Assembly (NCBI GenBank): GCA_009268125.1
Contig: WBOU01000004.1
Coordinates: 62,001-126,000 of the forward strand
Direction of reading: 5' to 3'
DNA from: Chloroflexia bacterium SDU3-3
GTDB lineage: Bacteria; Chloroflexota; Chloroflexia; Chloroflexales; Roseiflexaceae
Length of the DNA stretch: 64,000 nt
The notes below the pieces were generated by a model. That model made no database searches. It worked only from the letters and a program-made list of their open reading frames with translations, and had not been told where the DNA came from. A program made the position numbers and the translations under genes. Positions 18,158-27,599 of the stretch are shown one piece after another (position 1 is the first letter of the stretch; each line of letters begins with the position of its first letter).

Positions 18158-19987
18158 TTAGCGGCGGCGCTTGCGCTTGGCGGTGCGGCGGCGGGCGCGG
18201 CTCTTCTGCGCGGCGCTCTGCCGGGCGGGCGCGGGAGCTGGGTCACGCTCGGCGGGCGGCAGCCTTGGGGTTGCTCGCCAGGGCAGAGCGCGGCGGATGC
18301 GGCGCAGCCCCCAGAGCGACAGTGCGCCGATAAGCAGCGCGCCCAGCACCACGGCCAGCCAGAACGGCTTGGCAAAGCGCGCCCAGGCGGGCGGGCGCGG
18401 CACATCCAGCGCCGCGCCGGGGGCCAGCAGCGCGGCGGCGGGCTTGGCGCCGCCATCGGCGCGCAGCAGGCCCAGCTGGCGCTGCGGGCCGACCTGCCAG
18501 GGCATGCCGCCCGCCACGCTGGCGGGCACCGCGGTGAAGTCGTAGAGCGTCCAGGCCATGAACCCAGCGCTGTCGGTCTGACGCAGCGCCGCGAGCATGT
18601 CGGCGTAGTAGGCGGCCTGCTCGGCCTCGGTGTGGCCGTGGGGGAACACCGAATTCCAGGTGGGCAGGCCGAACTCGCCCAGCACGATCGGCTTGCCCTG
18701 GGCGGCGGCGCGCAGGCTGACGTAGGCGGCGGGGAAGGCCTCGGCGGTGGCGTAGTAGTGAAACTGGATGAGGTCGACCTTCTCCACCAGCGACTGCGCG
18801 GCCTGCGGGCTGGACCAGCCGATAGTGATCGGGTGGTTGGGGTCGTAGTGGTGGGCCATGTCGGCGGCGTGGGCCAGCCAGGCATCCACCAGCTCGCGCC
18901 CGCTGCGGGCGTAGTCCAGATCCGGCTCGTTCTTCAGATCCCAGGCCAGGATGGCCGGGCTTGCGGCGAAGCTGGTGAGCAGCGTGCGCATGTGGGCGTC
19001 GGCGTCGGGCCAGCGGAGGGTGCCGTAGTCGGCGCGAAAGTCGAACAGCGTCACCACCACCATAATGCCCTGGGCGTGGGCGCGGCCCAGAAAATCGCTG
19101 AGCAGCCCCAGCTTCTGCGGGTCTACCTGCGGCCCGCCAAACTGCTCGTAGGGAATGAAGATGCGCACGGTGTTCAGGCCCATACCCTTCATGCGGCTGA
19201 GGTCGCGGTCGATCACGCCGGTGCTGTAGGTGGACCAGAACAGATCCCAGGGCGTGGCCTGCGGGTAGTAGTTGACGCCGTGGCTGGTGTAGGGCTGGCC
19301 GCCCACCAGCAGCCGCGCCCCAGCCACGCTGGCGCAGCCAGGGCATGCGGGCGCGGGGGTGGGCGCTTCCCAGCCCTTGCCAGCGCTGCGCCGCACCATG
19401 TGGCGCACGCGCCAGCTGCCATCCTCCAGCACCATCACCACATCATAGTCGGCGCGGGTCTCGCCCGCGTACACCACCCTGCCCGAGGTATCGCGGATGA
19501 CCTGGGCCACCACCACATCGTGGTCGGTGAACGAGGCCAGCGCGCCATTCGCGCTGTAGAAGTGCAGCCGCATGTGGTGCGATGTATCCACCTGATCGAT
19601 GCGCAGGCCATCGGCGGCAGCCGCGCTGACCGAGCCGCCCACGGCGGCCAGCGCCGGGCCGGTGAAGTAGGACTTGAGGCCAAACGGCTCGCCCTTGGTG
19701 TAGGAGAAGCCCCACTGGAGCCAGCCGCGCAGGTAGGCGTTCTGCAGATCGGCGCGGGCCACGGGGTCGATGGTGCGCCCGACATTGGCGTCATCATCGA
19801 GCCAGCGCATGTCTACGTAGATATCGGGCGCGATGTTCGGCACGATGTGCAGGGCGCTGGCGGGGTCGGCACCGCGCTGGAAGGAGGCCAGCAGGCTGGC
19901 CGCGCCGCGCACCAGCGCCGCCGCCAGGGCCAGGCCCACCAGCGCCACCGCCAGCCAGATCAGCAGCTTGATCCGTCGCTTCGACAT
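18158..19987 (-). CDS. Membrane-anchored glycoside hydrolase family 5-like protein
   Basis: A 609-aa protein. An N-terminal membrane segment (about residues 8-28) is followed by a domain of about 150 residues resembling SnoaL/IMS-type accessory folds, with HHMRLHFYS and GSWRVRHMVRRS. A GH5-like TIM barrel spans about 228-500: the HGVNYYPQATPWD start, acid/base Glu354 in WDLKNEPDLD and nucleophile Glu438 in VLGEFGLPTW. A second membrane segment (about 540-562) and an Arg/Lys-rich tail close the protein. Both catalytic glutamates are present, so activity on a beta-glycan is likely; the substrate is unknown. It is last in a three-gene operon, 3 nt after the lipoprotein gene. Confidence 0.82.
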   Translation of the reverse strand: MSKRRIKLLIWLAVALVGLALAAALVRGAASLLASFQRGADPASALHIVPNIAPDIYVDMRWLDDDANVGRTIDPVARADLQNAYLRGWLQWGFSYTKGEPFGLKSYFTGPALAAVGGSVSAAAADGLRIDQVDTSHHMRLHFYSANGALASFTDHDVVVAQVIRDTSGRVVYAGETRADYDVVMVLEDGSWRVRHMVRRSAGKGWEAPTPAPACPGCASVAGARLLVGGQPYTSHGVNYYPQATPWDLFWSTYSTGVIDRDLSRMKGMGLNTVRIFIPYEQFGGPQVDPQKLGLLSDFLGRAHAQGIMVVVTLFDFRADYGTLRWPDADAHMRTLLTSFAASPAILAWDLKNEPDLDYARSGRELVDAWLAHAADMAHHYDPNHPITIGWSSPQAAQSLVEKVDLIQFHYYATAEAFPAAYVSLRAAAQGKPIVLGEFGLPTWNSVFPHGHTEAEQAAYYADMLAALRQTDSAGFMAWTLYDFTAVPASVAGGMPWQVGPQRQLGLLRADGGAKPAAALLAPGAALDVPRPPAWARFAKPFWLAVVLGALLIGALSLWGLRRIRRALPWRATPRLPPAERDPAPAPARQSAAQKSRARRRTAKRKRRR

Positions 19988-19990
19988 CGG

Positions 19991-21235
19991 CTATGGCACC
20001 TTGAAGCTGGCGTAGCCGCGCCCAGCGCCCACCTGCACCTCGGCGGTGTAGGTGCCGCTGGCCAGATCGGCCAGGCGCAGCTCGACATGGGCGCGGCCAC
20101 GGTACGACTCGCTGGTGATATCGAGCGGCTCGTGGCCAGCGCGGGCGATGCGGAAGCGCACCAGCGTGGCATCGGGCACGAACTGCTGGAGCGGGCCGAG
20201 CATAGGGCCTGCGTCCAGGGCCACCAGGCCATCGCGGGCATTCACGCGGGCGGAAAGGGGCACCGCGCCCGTGGCTGGCCCGGGCAGGAAGGTGATCGCC
20301 AGCGGCACGCTCTCCACGCCGTAGAGCGTGCACGTCACCTGGATGGTGCCTGGCTCGGCGGGGGCCTGCAGCTCGGCCTGGGCCGCGCCAGCGATGGTGT
20401 AGGCGGGGATGAAGCGCAGCTCGCCCGCAGGCGCGCGCACCACAAACGTGACCAGGGTGCCATCCTCCATCGGGTTGCCGTAGGTGTCGCGGATGACGCC
20501 GGTGCGCAGCGTCACCAGCTGGTGGCCATCGGCGGGTACATCGCGGGGGCTAGCCGAGATATCCACACCCGTCGGCCAGCCGGGCACCTCAAGGAAGGTC
20601 GCATCCGGGCCGTGGGCCTGGCCCGCCACCACGCTCACGCGCGAGCGCCCGGCGAACCTGCCGCTGTAGACGCTGCTCCAGGCCACCAGATTCTGCACGG
20701 CGGCGCGCCTGGTCTCCAGCCGCTCGTCGGGGTGGAGAATGCGGAACTCAAGCGGGGTACCGTCGGCCACCGGGTTGCCGTAGGAGTCGAAGGGCACCGC
20801 CACCAGCATGGCCCAGTGGGTGCCGCCCACCGGCACCGATCGCGGGCCGACCAGCGGTGTGACGGGGTCGGCGGGCGGGCCGGGCAGGATGGTGAGCGGG
20901 GCGCGGGCCTGGGCCTCGCCCACCTGGGCCACCAGCGTGACAGCCCCGGCGTACTGGGTCTGCTCGCCGCCCAGCACGAACGAGGCGGCGCGGCCCGCCA
21001 GCGCGCTGCGGTGCAGGTGCGGGCCGTAGCTGTCGATCAGCAGCAGCGTGACAGGCTGGCCATCCTCCGCCGCCGGGGCGCTCACCTGCACGCCCAGGGT
21101 GTCGCCCGCCGCGATCTGGGCGGGGGCCTGGAGCCGCAGCGGGCCGCTGTAGGCTGGCGCGGCGGGCGTGGCGGCGGGCGCGCAGCCCGCCAGCGCCAGG
21201 GCCAGCGTGCCCAGCAGTGCGATGCGCCGGATCAT
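19991..21235 (-). CDS. Lipoprotein with Ig-like (invasin/Big_1-type) repeats
   Basis: A 414-aa protein with a lipoprotein signal peptide (lipobox LALAGC, Cys18). At least three beta-sandwich modules of about 100 residues follow. Two carry the bacterial Ig-like signature, in VPFDSYGNPVADGTPLEFRI and GVIRDTYGNPMEDGTLVTFVV. It is probably a surface-exposed structural or binding protein; no catalytic motif is seen. Its ATG overlaps the upstream stop in an ATGA arrangement, so it is translationally coupled to the giant membrane protein, and the GH5 gene follows after 3 nt. Confidence 0.8.
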   Translation of the reverse strand: MIRRIALLGTLALALAGCAPAATPAAPAYSGPLRLQAPAQIAAGDTLGVQVSAPAAEDGQPVTLLLIDSYGPHLHRSALAGRAASFVLGGEQTQYAGAVTLVAQVGEAQARAPLTILPGPPADPVTPLVGPRSVPVGGTHWAMLVAVPFDSYGNPVADGTPLEFRILHPDERLETRRAAVQNLVAWSSVYSGRFAGRSRVSVVAGQAHGPDATFLEVPGWPTGVDISASPRDVPADGHQLVTLRTGVIRDTYGNPMEDGTLVTFVVRAPAGELRFIPAYTIAGAAQAELQAPAEPGTIQVTCTLYGVESVPLAITFLPGPATGAVPLSARVNARDGLVALDAGPMLGPLQQFVPDATLVRFRIARAGHEPLDITSESYRGRAHVELRLADLASGTYTAEVQVGAGRGYASFKVP

Positions 21236-24200
21236 AGGTTGGTGCCCTCCAGCGCGTGGATGCTGATGCGCAGCGAGCGGTAGCCCACGCTCGGCGGCAG
21301 CGGCATGCGCTCGACCCAGGGCGTGGCCGCCGACACATCGGGCTGCATCACATTGGCGTACATGTCACCGCTGCTCTTCAGCGACTGCACCTCGGCGGCC
21401 TGGGTCAGCGGCAGGTCGATCGGCTGCGAGCGCTGGGGCCGCACCGCATCGCGGATGTAGATGTGGTCGACCCACGCCACCTGGCTTTTCTCGTCGTAGT
21501 AGGTCAGCAGCACGTGGGGGATGGTGGCCTCGACCGTGCCGGTGTTCAGCAGCGTGCCCGTCAGGTGGGTGACGCCCTGGGCATCGGTGGTGAGGGCGAT
21601 ATCCTGGATCGTCAGGTTGCGGTCAAGGCCATGCTGCGTCACCACACCCTTGGCAAACACATCGAAGCTGCTGATCGGGCGGGTGATCACGGGCGGCGTA
21701 AATGCGCCGGGCTTGAACTTCTTCATATCGACCGTGTCGGAGAGCACCGCGCCCGCCACGCCCTCGAAATCCACGCGGAAGGGCGTCACCTCCTTGGGCA
21801 GCAGCGTGTGCACCATGCCCTCCTGGGCGTTGTAGCGGATCAGCTCGCCGCCCTGGGCGTCGCGCAGAAACGAGGTCACCGTCACATCCGCCGGGTCGGA
21901 TGAGGTGTTGATCAGCTCGCCCACCACGCTGTAGCGGCCGGCGTGCTTCACCAGGCGGGATGAGAGGATCTGCAGCAGCGGGCGGTCGAGCATCTCGTTA
22001 AACGAGGTCGGCTCGGTGGTGACGCGCCGCCCCGCCGTGGCAACATAGCCCACCTCGCCACGGCGGTAGAACTGCTCGGGCGGCACCGACACATCCACCG
22101 GGTCGGGCGCGATCACCCACTGGCCGTCGCGCAGCACCAGCACCATGGTCTGGCGGGTCACATAGGTGGAGAGCGCGGTCACCCAGCTGGTCTCGACATC
22201 CAGCGTGGTCTGGCCTGGCTCCTCCCTCACCACGGTGGCCCGCACACTGTCCAGCTTGCCGTACGAGGCCACCATGCCGCCCTGCACCGAGAGGTCGAGC
22301 AGGTACTGGTCGTAGTCGGGGCGCGTGGCGGGGTCGATTCGGGCGTAGGCGCTGCGGAAGCGGCGGAAGTCGAGGTCGTCGAAGTAGGCCTGCACCACCG
22401 CCACCGGCGTGCGCGCGGCGCGGATGTAGGAGGAGACCGCCACCGCGACCCCGAGCAGAGCGATGGTGAGCATCAGCAGCAGGCGGACATTCTGGGCCGT
22501 GGGTGCGGCGGGCTTGGGGCGCGGGATGCGCGTGGCCCACTCCATCCACACCTGCCACGGCACCTGCGCGGCCAGCGCATCGCCGGGTGGCAGCGCCGAC
22601 CAGGCCAGCAGGCGGGCATCAAAGCGGCTCCAGCTATCGATCACCCAGCGGCGGAAGCGGCGGCGGAAGAACTCGTTGCGCACCCAGTCGTAGAGCCTGC
22701 GCGGCGGGCTGAGCAGCGCGCGCCAGAAGCGGCGGCGGATCTGATGGCCGGTGCTCAGGCCAGCGTCGGCATCCTTGTTCAGCAGCCAGCGCACGTAGGG
22801 CAGCCACAGCGGCGACAAGAAGGCAGTGAGCGCCGCAATGATCGCCAGCATGGGCACCGTACCCCACATCAGGCGCTGGTAGTAGGGGATCTCCTTGCGC
22901 GGCAGCACCTCGGGCATGGGTGGGATGTCCTCGCGCTCCCACACCACGATGCCGTTCTCTAGCCGCTGCAGCTGGTGCCAGCCCGAGAAGAACAGCAGCG
23001 GGTCGTAGAACTGGTCGTTCGAGAAGATAAACTTGAGATTATACTTCTCGGGCATGGCGATAAACTGCTGGAGCGAGCCGATGCCGGGGATGCCGCTATA
23101 CTTCGCACCCTCCAGCCGCTCCACCGGCGTGCTGGTCATCTCGGGCAGGCGGCGGGCCGAGTGGTAGTTGCCATCTACCGAGCTGGCGGTGGTCTGGGCC
23201 GAAAGCCAGGCCATCTGATCGCCGAAGCCCAGCGTCATGAACCGCCAACGCGCGTGCTGATCTTTCTCTAGGAAGGTCACAATCGGCTGCACGTCGATCG
23301 GGTCGGGCTGGAAGCGGCGGAACTGGGTGAGGTTGGCCACGAAGACCGTCACCAGCAGGTAGGCCAGCAGCAGCCCCAGCTGCACCATGCGCCAGGTGAT
23401 ATCGCCAAACTGCTCGCGGGTGTAGCGGGCTAGCCGCCCGTGGCGCAGGCTGACCACAAACTCGCCCAGCAGCGGCATCATGGTGATTGCCGCCCAGAAC
23501 GTGAAACGGTCGAGCGTCAGCACGTCGAACGCGCCGCCCAGCAGCATCTTGGGGAAGGGCGTGGTGCCGCCGGTGCCTAGGAACACCAGCATCGCCAGCG
23601 ACAGAGTCATGGGCCAGGCCTTGGTGGTTATACCCTTGAAAAAGGCGTAGGGCAGCGCCACCAGCGAGAGGCCGTAGGGCACCAGCCAGAACACCAGCCC
23701 GGCGGCGGTGTTCACAATAAACGAGTCGCGCGAGGCGTGCGGGATGGTCACCTGGGTGATCGGGTCGGCCTTGCTCCATAGCCAGTAGGGCAGCACCACC
23801 AGGATCAGCGCCCCGACCAGGCCGGGGCCATAGACCGCCGCCCGCAGCACGATCGGCAGCACGCGGCGCGCGCGGCGCACCACCAGCGGGCGCAGGTTCT
23901 GCCAGGTGATCTTGGCGGGGCGCTCGCCCGGCTCGTCGGGCAGCGGCGCGCTGAAGGCCTCGAAGAAGGCCGCCGCGATCACCGGGGCCACAAAGAACAC
24001 CGCGCCGAACAGCGTGGTCACGTGGTGGCCAGCGGTGGTGGCCGCATTCAGCAGCCAGGCCGTGATCAGCCAGCGCACGTGGCCGGTGTCCAGCCAGCGC
24101 CGCACGAAGGGCAGCGCGTTCAGCAGGAAGCCCAGCGAGAACATGGTGGGCAGCTGGCCGAACACGTGTACCGTCTCGGCGACACACGACGAGAAGACCA

Positions 24201-24573
24201 GGAGCAGAGCGGCGTAGCCAGCCGCCTCCTCGCTCACCCAGATCTTCGCGAAGCGGTAGATGCCCACCGTCACATTCAGCACGGCCAGCGTGGCCACGAT
24301 CGCGAAGGCGTTCTGAAGCCCGACGGCGTAGGAGAGCAGCGCGATCGACTGCTGTGAGCCGGGGGGATAGCTGGTCATGGTGAAACCGGTGTACCAGCGC
24401 GGCTCCCAGTGGTCGAACCAGTAGCGGGCGTAGTGGTCGGCGAAAAAGATGTGGACGTAGGCGTCGTAGGTGTGCTTGTAGCTGCCACTGACCAGCAGGC
24501 TGCCGTGAAACACCAGCGCCGTGGCCAGCGCCAGAAACAGGTAGGGGTTGTAGCGCGCGAGCAAGGATCGCAT
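21232..24573 (-). CDS. Giant polytopic membrane protein, GT-C/PTPS-related-like
   Basis: A 1113-aa protein. The first 415 residues contain about 10 hydrophobic helices, with an early YDAYVHIFFADHYARYWFDHWEPRWYTGF loop rich in Asp/His/Trp, as in GT-C glycosyltransferases and the 6-pyruvoyl-tetrahydropterin-synthase-related membrane family. An extracytoplasmic region (about 415-590), two more helices (about 595-615 and 710-730), an IMS/SnoaL-like domain (about 735-830) and beta-sandwich segments follow. It is the first gene of the minus-strand operon and may be the membrane component that the downstream lipoprotein and GH5-like protein work with. The family call is tentative; I see no proven catalytic motif. 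Confidence 0.65.
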   Translation of the reverse strand: MRSLLARYNPYLFLALATALVFHGSLLVSGSYKHTYDAYVHIFFADHYARYWFDHWEPRWYTGFTMTSYPPGSQQSIALLSYAVGLQNAFAIVATLAVLNVTVGIYRFAKIWVSEEAAGYAALLLVFSSCVAETVHVFGQLPTMFSLGFLLNALPFVRRWLDTGHVRWLITAWLLNAATTAGHHVTTLFGAVFFVAPVIAAAFFEAFSAPLPDEPGERPAKITWQNLRPLVVRRARRVLPIVLRAAVYGPGLVGALILVVLPYWLWSKADPITQVTIPHASRDSFIVNTAAGLVFWLVPYGLSLVALPYAFFKGITTKAWPMTLSLAMLVFLGTGGTTPFPKMLLGGAFDVLTLDRFTFWAAITMMPLLGEFVVSLRHGRLARYTREQFGDITWRMVQLGLLLAYLLVTVFVANLTQFRRFQPDPIDVQPIVTFLEKDQHARWRFMTLGFGDQMAWLSAQTTASSVDGNYHSARRLPEMTSTPVERLEGAKYSGIPGIGSLQQFIAMPEKYNLKFIFSNDQFYDPLLFFSGWHQLQRLENGIVVWEREDIPPMPEVLPRKEIPYYQRLMWGTVPMLAIIAALTAFLSPLWLPYVRWLLNKDADAGLSTGHQIRRRFWRALLSPPRRLYDWVRNEFFRRRFRRWVIDSWSRFDARLLAWSALPPGDALAAQVPWQVWMEWATRIPRPKPAAPTAQNVRLLLMLTIALLGVAVAVSSYIRAARTPVAVVQAYFDDLDFRRFRSAYARIDPATRPDYDQYLLDLSVQGGMVASYGKLDSVRATVVREEPGQTTLDVETSWVTALSTYVTRQTMVLVLRDGQWVIAPDPVDVSVPPEQFYRRGEVGYVATAGRRVTTEPTSFNEMLDRPLLQILSSRLVKHAGRYSVVGELINTSSDPADVTVTSFLRDAQGGELIRYNAQEGMVHTLLPKEVTPFRVDFEGVAGAVLSDTVDMKKFKPGAFTPPVITRPISSFDVFAKGVVTQHGLDRNLTIQDIALTTDAQGVTHLTGTLLNTGTVEATIPHVLLTYYDEKSQVAWVDHIYIRDAVRPQRSQPIDLPLTQAAEVQSLKSSGDMYANVMQPDVSAATPWVERMPLPPSVGYRSLRISIHALEGTNL

Positions 24574-24735
24574 ATCGTGCCGTGTGTGCTAGGTGGGTCC
24601 GCAGGGCGCGCAGTATCCGGTGCGCTGCTAGTGTATCGCACGGGCGGCAACGACGCTGCGGCGTAGGATGACAGGCGGATGACAGCAGGTGCTAGGTCTG
24701 CGCAGCGGCGGGGGTGCCTGAGAGGGGCGCGCAGC

Positions 24736-24770
24736 AAAAAAGCCCCGCCGCGTGGGCGAGGCTTTTGCTG
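24736..24770 (-). terminator. Rho-independent terminator (minus strand)
   Basis: Stem 24742-24749 with 24755-24762 (8 pairs, one G-T), followed on the minus strand by TTTTTT. It ends the receiver-RodZ gene. Confidence 0.8.
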
Positions 24771-24782
24771 CGCGGTCGTCGA

Positions 24783-25961
24783 TCAGCGGCGCGGGCGCGG
24801 GGTGCGCGTGGGTGTCGGCGTGATCGTCGGTGTCGGCGTGATCGTCGGGGTGGCCGTGGGTGTGGGCGTGTTGGTCGGGGTGGCCGTGGCCGTGGGCGTG
24901 GGCGTGTTGGTCGGCGTCGGGGTGGCCGTGGGCGTCGGGGTGGGCGAGCGCACCAGGGCCATGGCGCTGCTGGCCAAGCTGGGCACGGCGGTGGGGGCGA
25001 ACATATTCAGCGCGCCGATCAGCAGCGCCGCCACCACCAGCGCCGCCACCACCGCGATGGCCGTGGTGGCCACGCGCGGCAGGCGGTAGGGCAGCGGCTT
25101 ACCGCCCAGCGCCAGCGGCGGATCGATCGGCGCGCTGTAGTGCAGCCTGCGGTACTCCTCCGCCGCGCTGGAAGTGTTCACGCCCAGGTAGGTCGCGTAG
25201 CGCTTCAGCAGCTCCTCGGCCAGCGGGCCGCGCGGCAGCAGCGAGAACTTCTCCTCCTCCATCGCCTGGATGTAGTGCATGCGCAGCTTGCTCTCAAGCT
25301 CGGCCTGCACCAGCGTGATGCGGCGGCGGATGCGCGCGGTGCGCAGGCGCTCGCCCAGCGGCAGGGCCTCAAGCTCCTCGCTGCTCAGCTCCATGGCGGC
25401 GCGCTCCTGGTCGTTCAGCATGCGCTGCTCTTCGCCGAACGACATGAACACCGGCTCCTCCTCGCTCTTGCGGCGGGTGGAGCGCTCGCCCAGGCGCTGC
25501 GATGCGGCGATGTCGGCCAGGGTGGGCGGCGCGGCGGGCGGCGCGGCTTCGGGGGCGGGCGGCGCGGCTTCGGGGGCCGCCTGGGGCGGCTCGGGCACCC
25601 AGCGGCCGGGGGCGGCGCGCAGGTGCACCCGCAGCCGGGCCAGCAGCTCGCTGGCGCGGTAGGGCAGGGCCAGGTAGTCGATCGCGCCCGCATCCAGCCC
25701 GCGCACCACATCCTCCTCTAGCCCGCGGTCGCTGATCGCGATCACCGGCACCCGCTGCGCGAGGCGGGTGATCAGCGCCCAGCCGCCGCCCTCCTCCAGC
25801 ATCGGGTCCACCAGCGCCAGATCGGGCTGCGACTCGTCGAGCGCGCGCTCGGCGGAGGCGCTGTCCATCGCGCGCACCACATGGTAGCCCGCCTCGGCCA
25901 GCTGGTCGGCCAGGTGGCTCAGCAGGGTGGCGTCATCATTTACAGCAAGTATGGTTGGCAA
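24783..25961 (-). CDS. Receiver-RodZ fusion: response-regulator domain, RodZ-type HTH, membrane segment, Thr/Pro tail
   Basis: A 392-aa protein. Residues 1-118 are a receiver domain with acidic pair D9/D10 and phosphoacceptor D52 (LALVDPMLEE), but the conserved Lys is Leu99 (YLALPY in place of YLxKPF). An Ala/Pro-rich linker follows. Residues about 201-262 are a RodZ-type helix-turn-helix: LGERLRTARIRRRITL, YIQAMEEEKFSLLPRGP and LLKRYATYLGVN. One membrane helix (about 298-319) leads to an extracytoplasmic tail of Thr-Pro repeats (340-392). RodZ ties the MreB cytoskeleton to the wall machinery; a receiver fused to its cytoplasmic end suggests regulated cell shape or division. The tail is encoded by a GC-rich imperfect tandem repeat (24795-24955). 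Confidence 0.85.
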   Translation of the reverse strand: MPTILAVNDDATLLSHLADQLAEAGYHVVRAMDSASAERALDESQPDLALVDPMLEEGGGWALITRLAQRVPVIAISDRGLEEDVVRGLDAGAIDYLALPYRASELLARLRVHLRAAPGRWVPEPPQAAPEAAPPAPEAAPPAAPPTLADIAASQRLGERSTRRKSEEEPVFMSFGEEQRMLNDQERAAMELSSEELEALPLGERLRTARIRRRITLVQAELESKLRMHYIQAMEEEKFSLLPRGPLAEELLKRYATYLGVNTSSAAEEYRRLHYSAPIDPPLALGGKPLPYRLPRVATTAIAVVAALVVAALLIGALNMFAPTAVPSLASSAMALVRSPTPTPTATPTPTNTPTPTATATPTNTPTPTATPTITPTPTITPTPTRTPRPRR

Positions 25962-26169
25962 CGGTTCACCTTATCCACAACAGAGCGCCCATCAGCCGCC
26001 CGGCGCGGTGCCGCGAGCGCGGGCCTGCAGCCGGCCCGCTGTGGGAGCATGCGAGGGTGCGTCGAAAGCATCACCGACGCCTGCAGCCTCGGGCCACAGG
26101 ATGGGTCATATGGATGCTATAAACCGCCAGAGTTCCGCATCACCACGCGGAAAATGTCTTGTCTGATCT

Positions 26170-26198
26170 TTGACACGACACTAGCGGCGCGTTATTAT
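26170..26198 (+). promoter_or_regulatory. Sigma70-type promoter of the DAP-dehydrogenase-like gene
   Basis: TTGACA at 26170-26175, 17-nt spacer, TATTAT at 26193-26198. A start site near 26205 leaves a leader of about 30 nt containing AAAGGAGA before ATG 26235. Confidence 0.75.
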
Positions 26199-26234
26199 AG
26201 CACAGCCCGCTGAGGGCCGACAAAGGAGACTAGC

Positions 26235-27221
26235 ATGGCAACACGTATTATCTGTTACGGTCTTGGCCCAATTGGGCTGGGTATTGCGAAGCTCGCACGC
26301 ACGCGTACGAATATCGAGATCGTTGGGGCGGTGGATGTGGACCCGTCGAAAGTTGGGCGTGATCTCGGCGAGGTGCTGGGCGGCGAGAAGATCGGCGTGA
26401 CGATCACCGACAGCATCACCAAGCTGGCCGATCTGAATGCGGATGTTGTCCTCCACGCCACCGGATCGGCGCTTGCCCGCGTGGCATCGCAGTTCACCGA
26501 GATCATGTCGATCGGCGCAAATATCGTCTCCACCTGCGAGGAGCTTTCCTACCCGTGGACGGCCCAGCCCGCGCTGGCCGCCGAGCTGGATGCCGCCGCC
26601 CGCAAGGCTGGCGTCACCCTGATCGGCACGGGTGTGAACCCCGGCTACGCCATGGACGCCCTGCCGCTGATGCTGACCGCGCCCTGCGCCTCCGTCGACT
26701 CGGTGCGCGTGCTGCGCGTGGTGGACGCCGCGCGCCGCCGCGGCCCGCTGCAGAAGAAGGTCGGCGCTGGCCTCACCCCCGAGCAGTTCGCCGAGCAGGT
26801 CAAGGCCGGCACGGTGCGCCACGTCGGCCTGCCCGAGTCGCTGCATATGCTGGCCACCTCGCTGGGCTGGGAGCTGAGCCGCACCGAGGATGTCATCCAG
26901 CCCATGATCGCCGATGCGGCGATCACCACCGAGTTCGCCCACGTCGAGCCGGGCCAGGTTGCGGGCGTGCACCAGATCGCGCGCGGCTTCTGCGGCGACC
27001 GCGAGGTGATCAACCTGGAGCTGCGCATGTACCTCGGCGCGCCCGACGCGCAGGACACCGTGGAGATCGCGGGCAACCCGCCGGTGAAGATGACCATCCA
27101 GGGCGGCCTGCACGGCGACGTGGCCACGGCGGCCATGGTGGTCAACACTATCACCAGCGTGCTGCGCGCCGCCCCCGGGCTGGCCAGCATGGCCGATGCC
27201 CCCATGGCCCACTACTGGTAG
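26235..27221 (+). CDS. DapB-like / 2,4-diaminopentanoate dehydrogenase-like NAD(P) reductase
   Basis: A 328-aa oxidoreductase. The N-terminal Rossmann fold has GLGPIGLGIAKLARTR and VGAVDVDPSKVGRDLGE, followed by a DapB-like HATGSALARV segment. The region GVNPGYAMDALPLMLT and the C-terminal half match the 2,4-diaminopentanoate dehydrogenase family, usually annotated as dihydrodipicolinate reductase. True DapB is shorter (about 270 aa) and has a different substrate domain, so a role in lysine synthesis is doubtful. An amine or amino-acid dehydrogenase role is more likely; the substrate is unknown. AAAGGAG precedes the ATG. Confidence 0.82.
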   Translation: MATRIICYGLGPIGLGIAKLARTRTNIEIVGAVDVDPSKVGRDLGEVLGGEKIGVTITDSITKLADLNADVVLHATGSALARVASQFTEIMSIGANIVSTCEELSYPWTAQPALAAELDAAARKAGVTLIGTGVNPGYAMDALPLMLTAPCASVDSVRVLRVVDAARRRGPLQKKVGAGLTPEQFAEQVKAGTVRHVGLPESLHMLATSLGWELSRTEDVIQPMIADAAITTEFAHVEPGQVAGVHQIARGFCGDREVINLELRMYLGAPDAQDTVEIAGNPPVKMTIQGGLHGDVATAAMVVNTITSVLRAAPGLASMADAPMAHYW

Positions 27222-27234
27222 GCCAGCGCAACAC

Positions 27235-27266
27235 GGCCTGGGGGCGGCAGCTGCCGCCCCCAGGCC
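27235..27266. terminator. Palindromic terminator between convergent genes
   Basis: A perfect palindrome with 16-bp arms (27235-27250 / 27251-27266) between the reductase and the convergent small gene. There is no T-run, so it is a hairpin rather than a textbook intrinsic terminator. Confidence 0.6.
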
Positions 27267-27292
27267 TGCCCCGTGCCGGGTTCTGCCCTCGG

Positions 27293-27502
27293 CTAGCGCT
27301 CGCCCACGGCCCGCTCGCGCACCGGCTGCTCGCAATGATCGCCGCGCTGCCCGTGGTCGTGCTGGAATGAGCGGAACATCCGCCGCTCGTGGATAAAGTC
27401 GGGCGAGCCGACCTCGCAGCTGCGCGGCGCTTCGCGCAGGGCATCCTGGCCGCCCTGCTGCTCGCCCTGCTGCCGCTGCTGCTCATGGCGCTCTTCGCTC
27501 AT
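27293..27502 (-). CDS. Small hydrophilic protein of unknown function
   Basis: A 69-aa, highly charged, Gln/Glu/Arg-rich protein. I do not recognise it. The case for a real gene is the start: GAGGAGG lies 7 nt before ATG 27502, one of the best Shine-Dalgarno sites in the window. The protein has two Cys and several His in its second half (SPDFIHERRMFRSFQ, DHGQRGDHCEQ), which might bind a metal. It converges with the reductase and is divergent from the beta-galactosidase. A second ATG at 27508 is only 1 nt from the ribosome-binding site and is less likely. Confidence 0.5.
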   Translation of the reverse strand: MSEERHEQQRQQGEQQGGQDALREAPRSCEVGSPDFIHERRMFRSFQHDHGQRGDHCEQPVRERAVGER

Positions 27503-27599
27503 AGCCATGCCTCCTCGCACGATGGGGTGCCTTTTTGGCCACGCTGCCTGACATCCCGCTGCAATCATACCAGAAACTATGCCACTATTTCTAGCTGCA

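Noticed and set aside
18146-21283. A 1045-codon plus-strand open frame opposite the GH5 and lipoprotein genes
   Set aside because: It is antisense to two genes with clear families and signal sequences. Its product is low-complexity His/Gly/Arg/Ala, typical of the mirror frame of GC-rich genes, and it has no domain.
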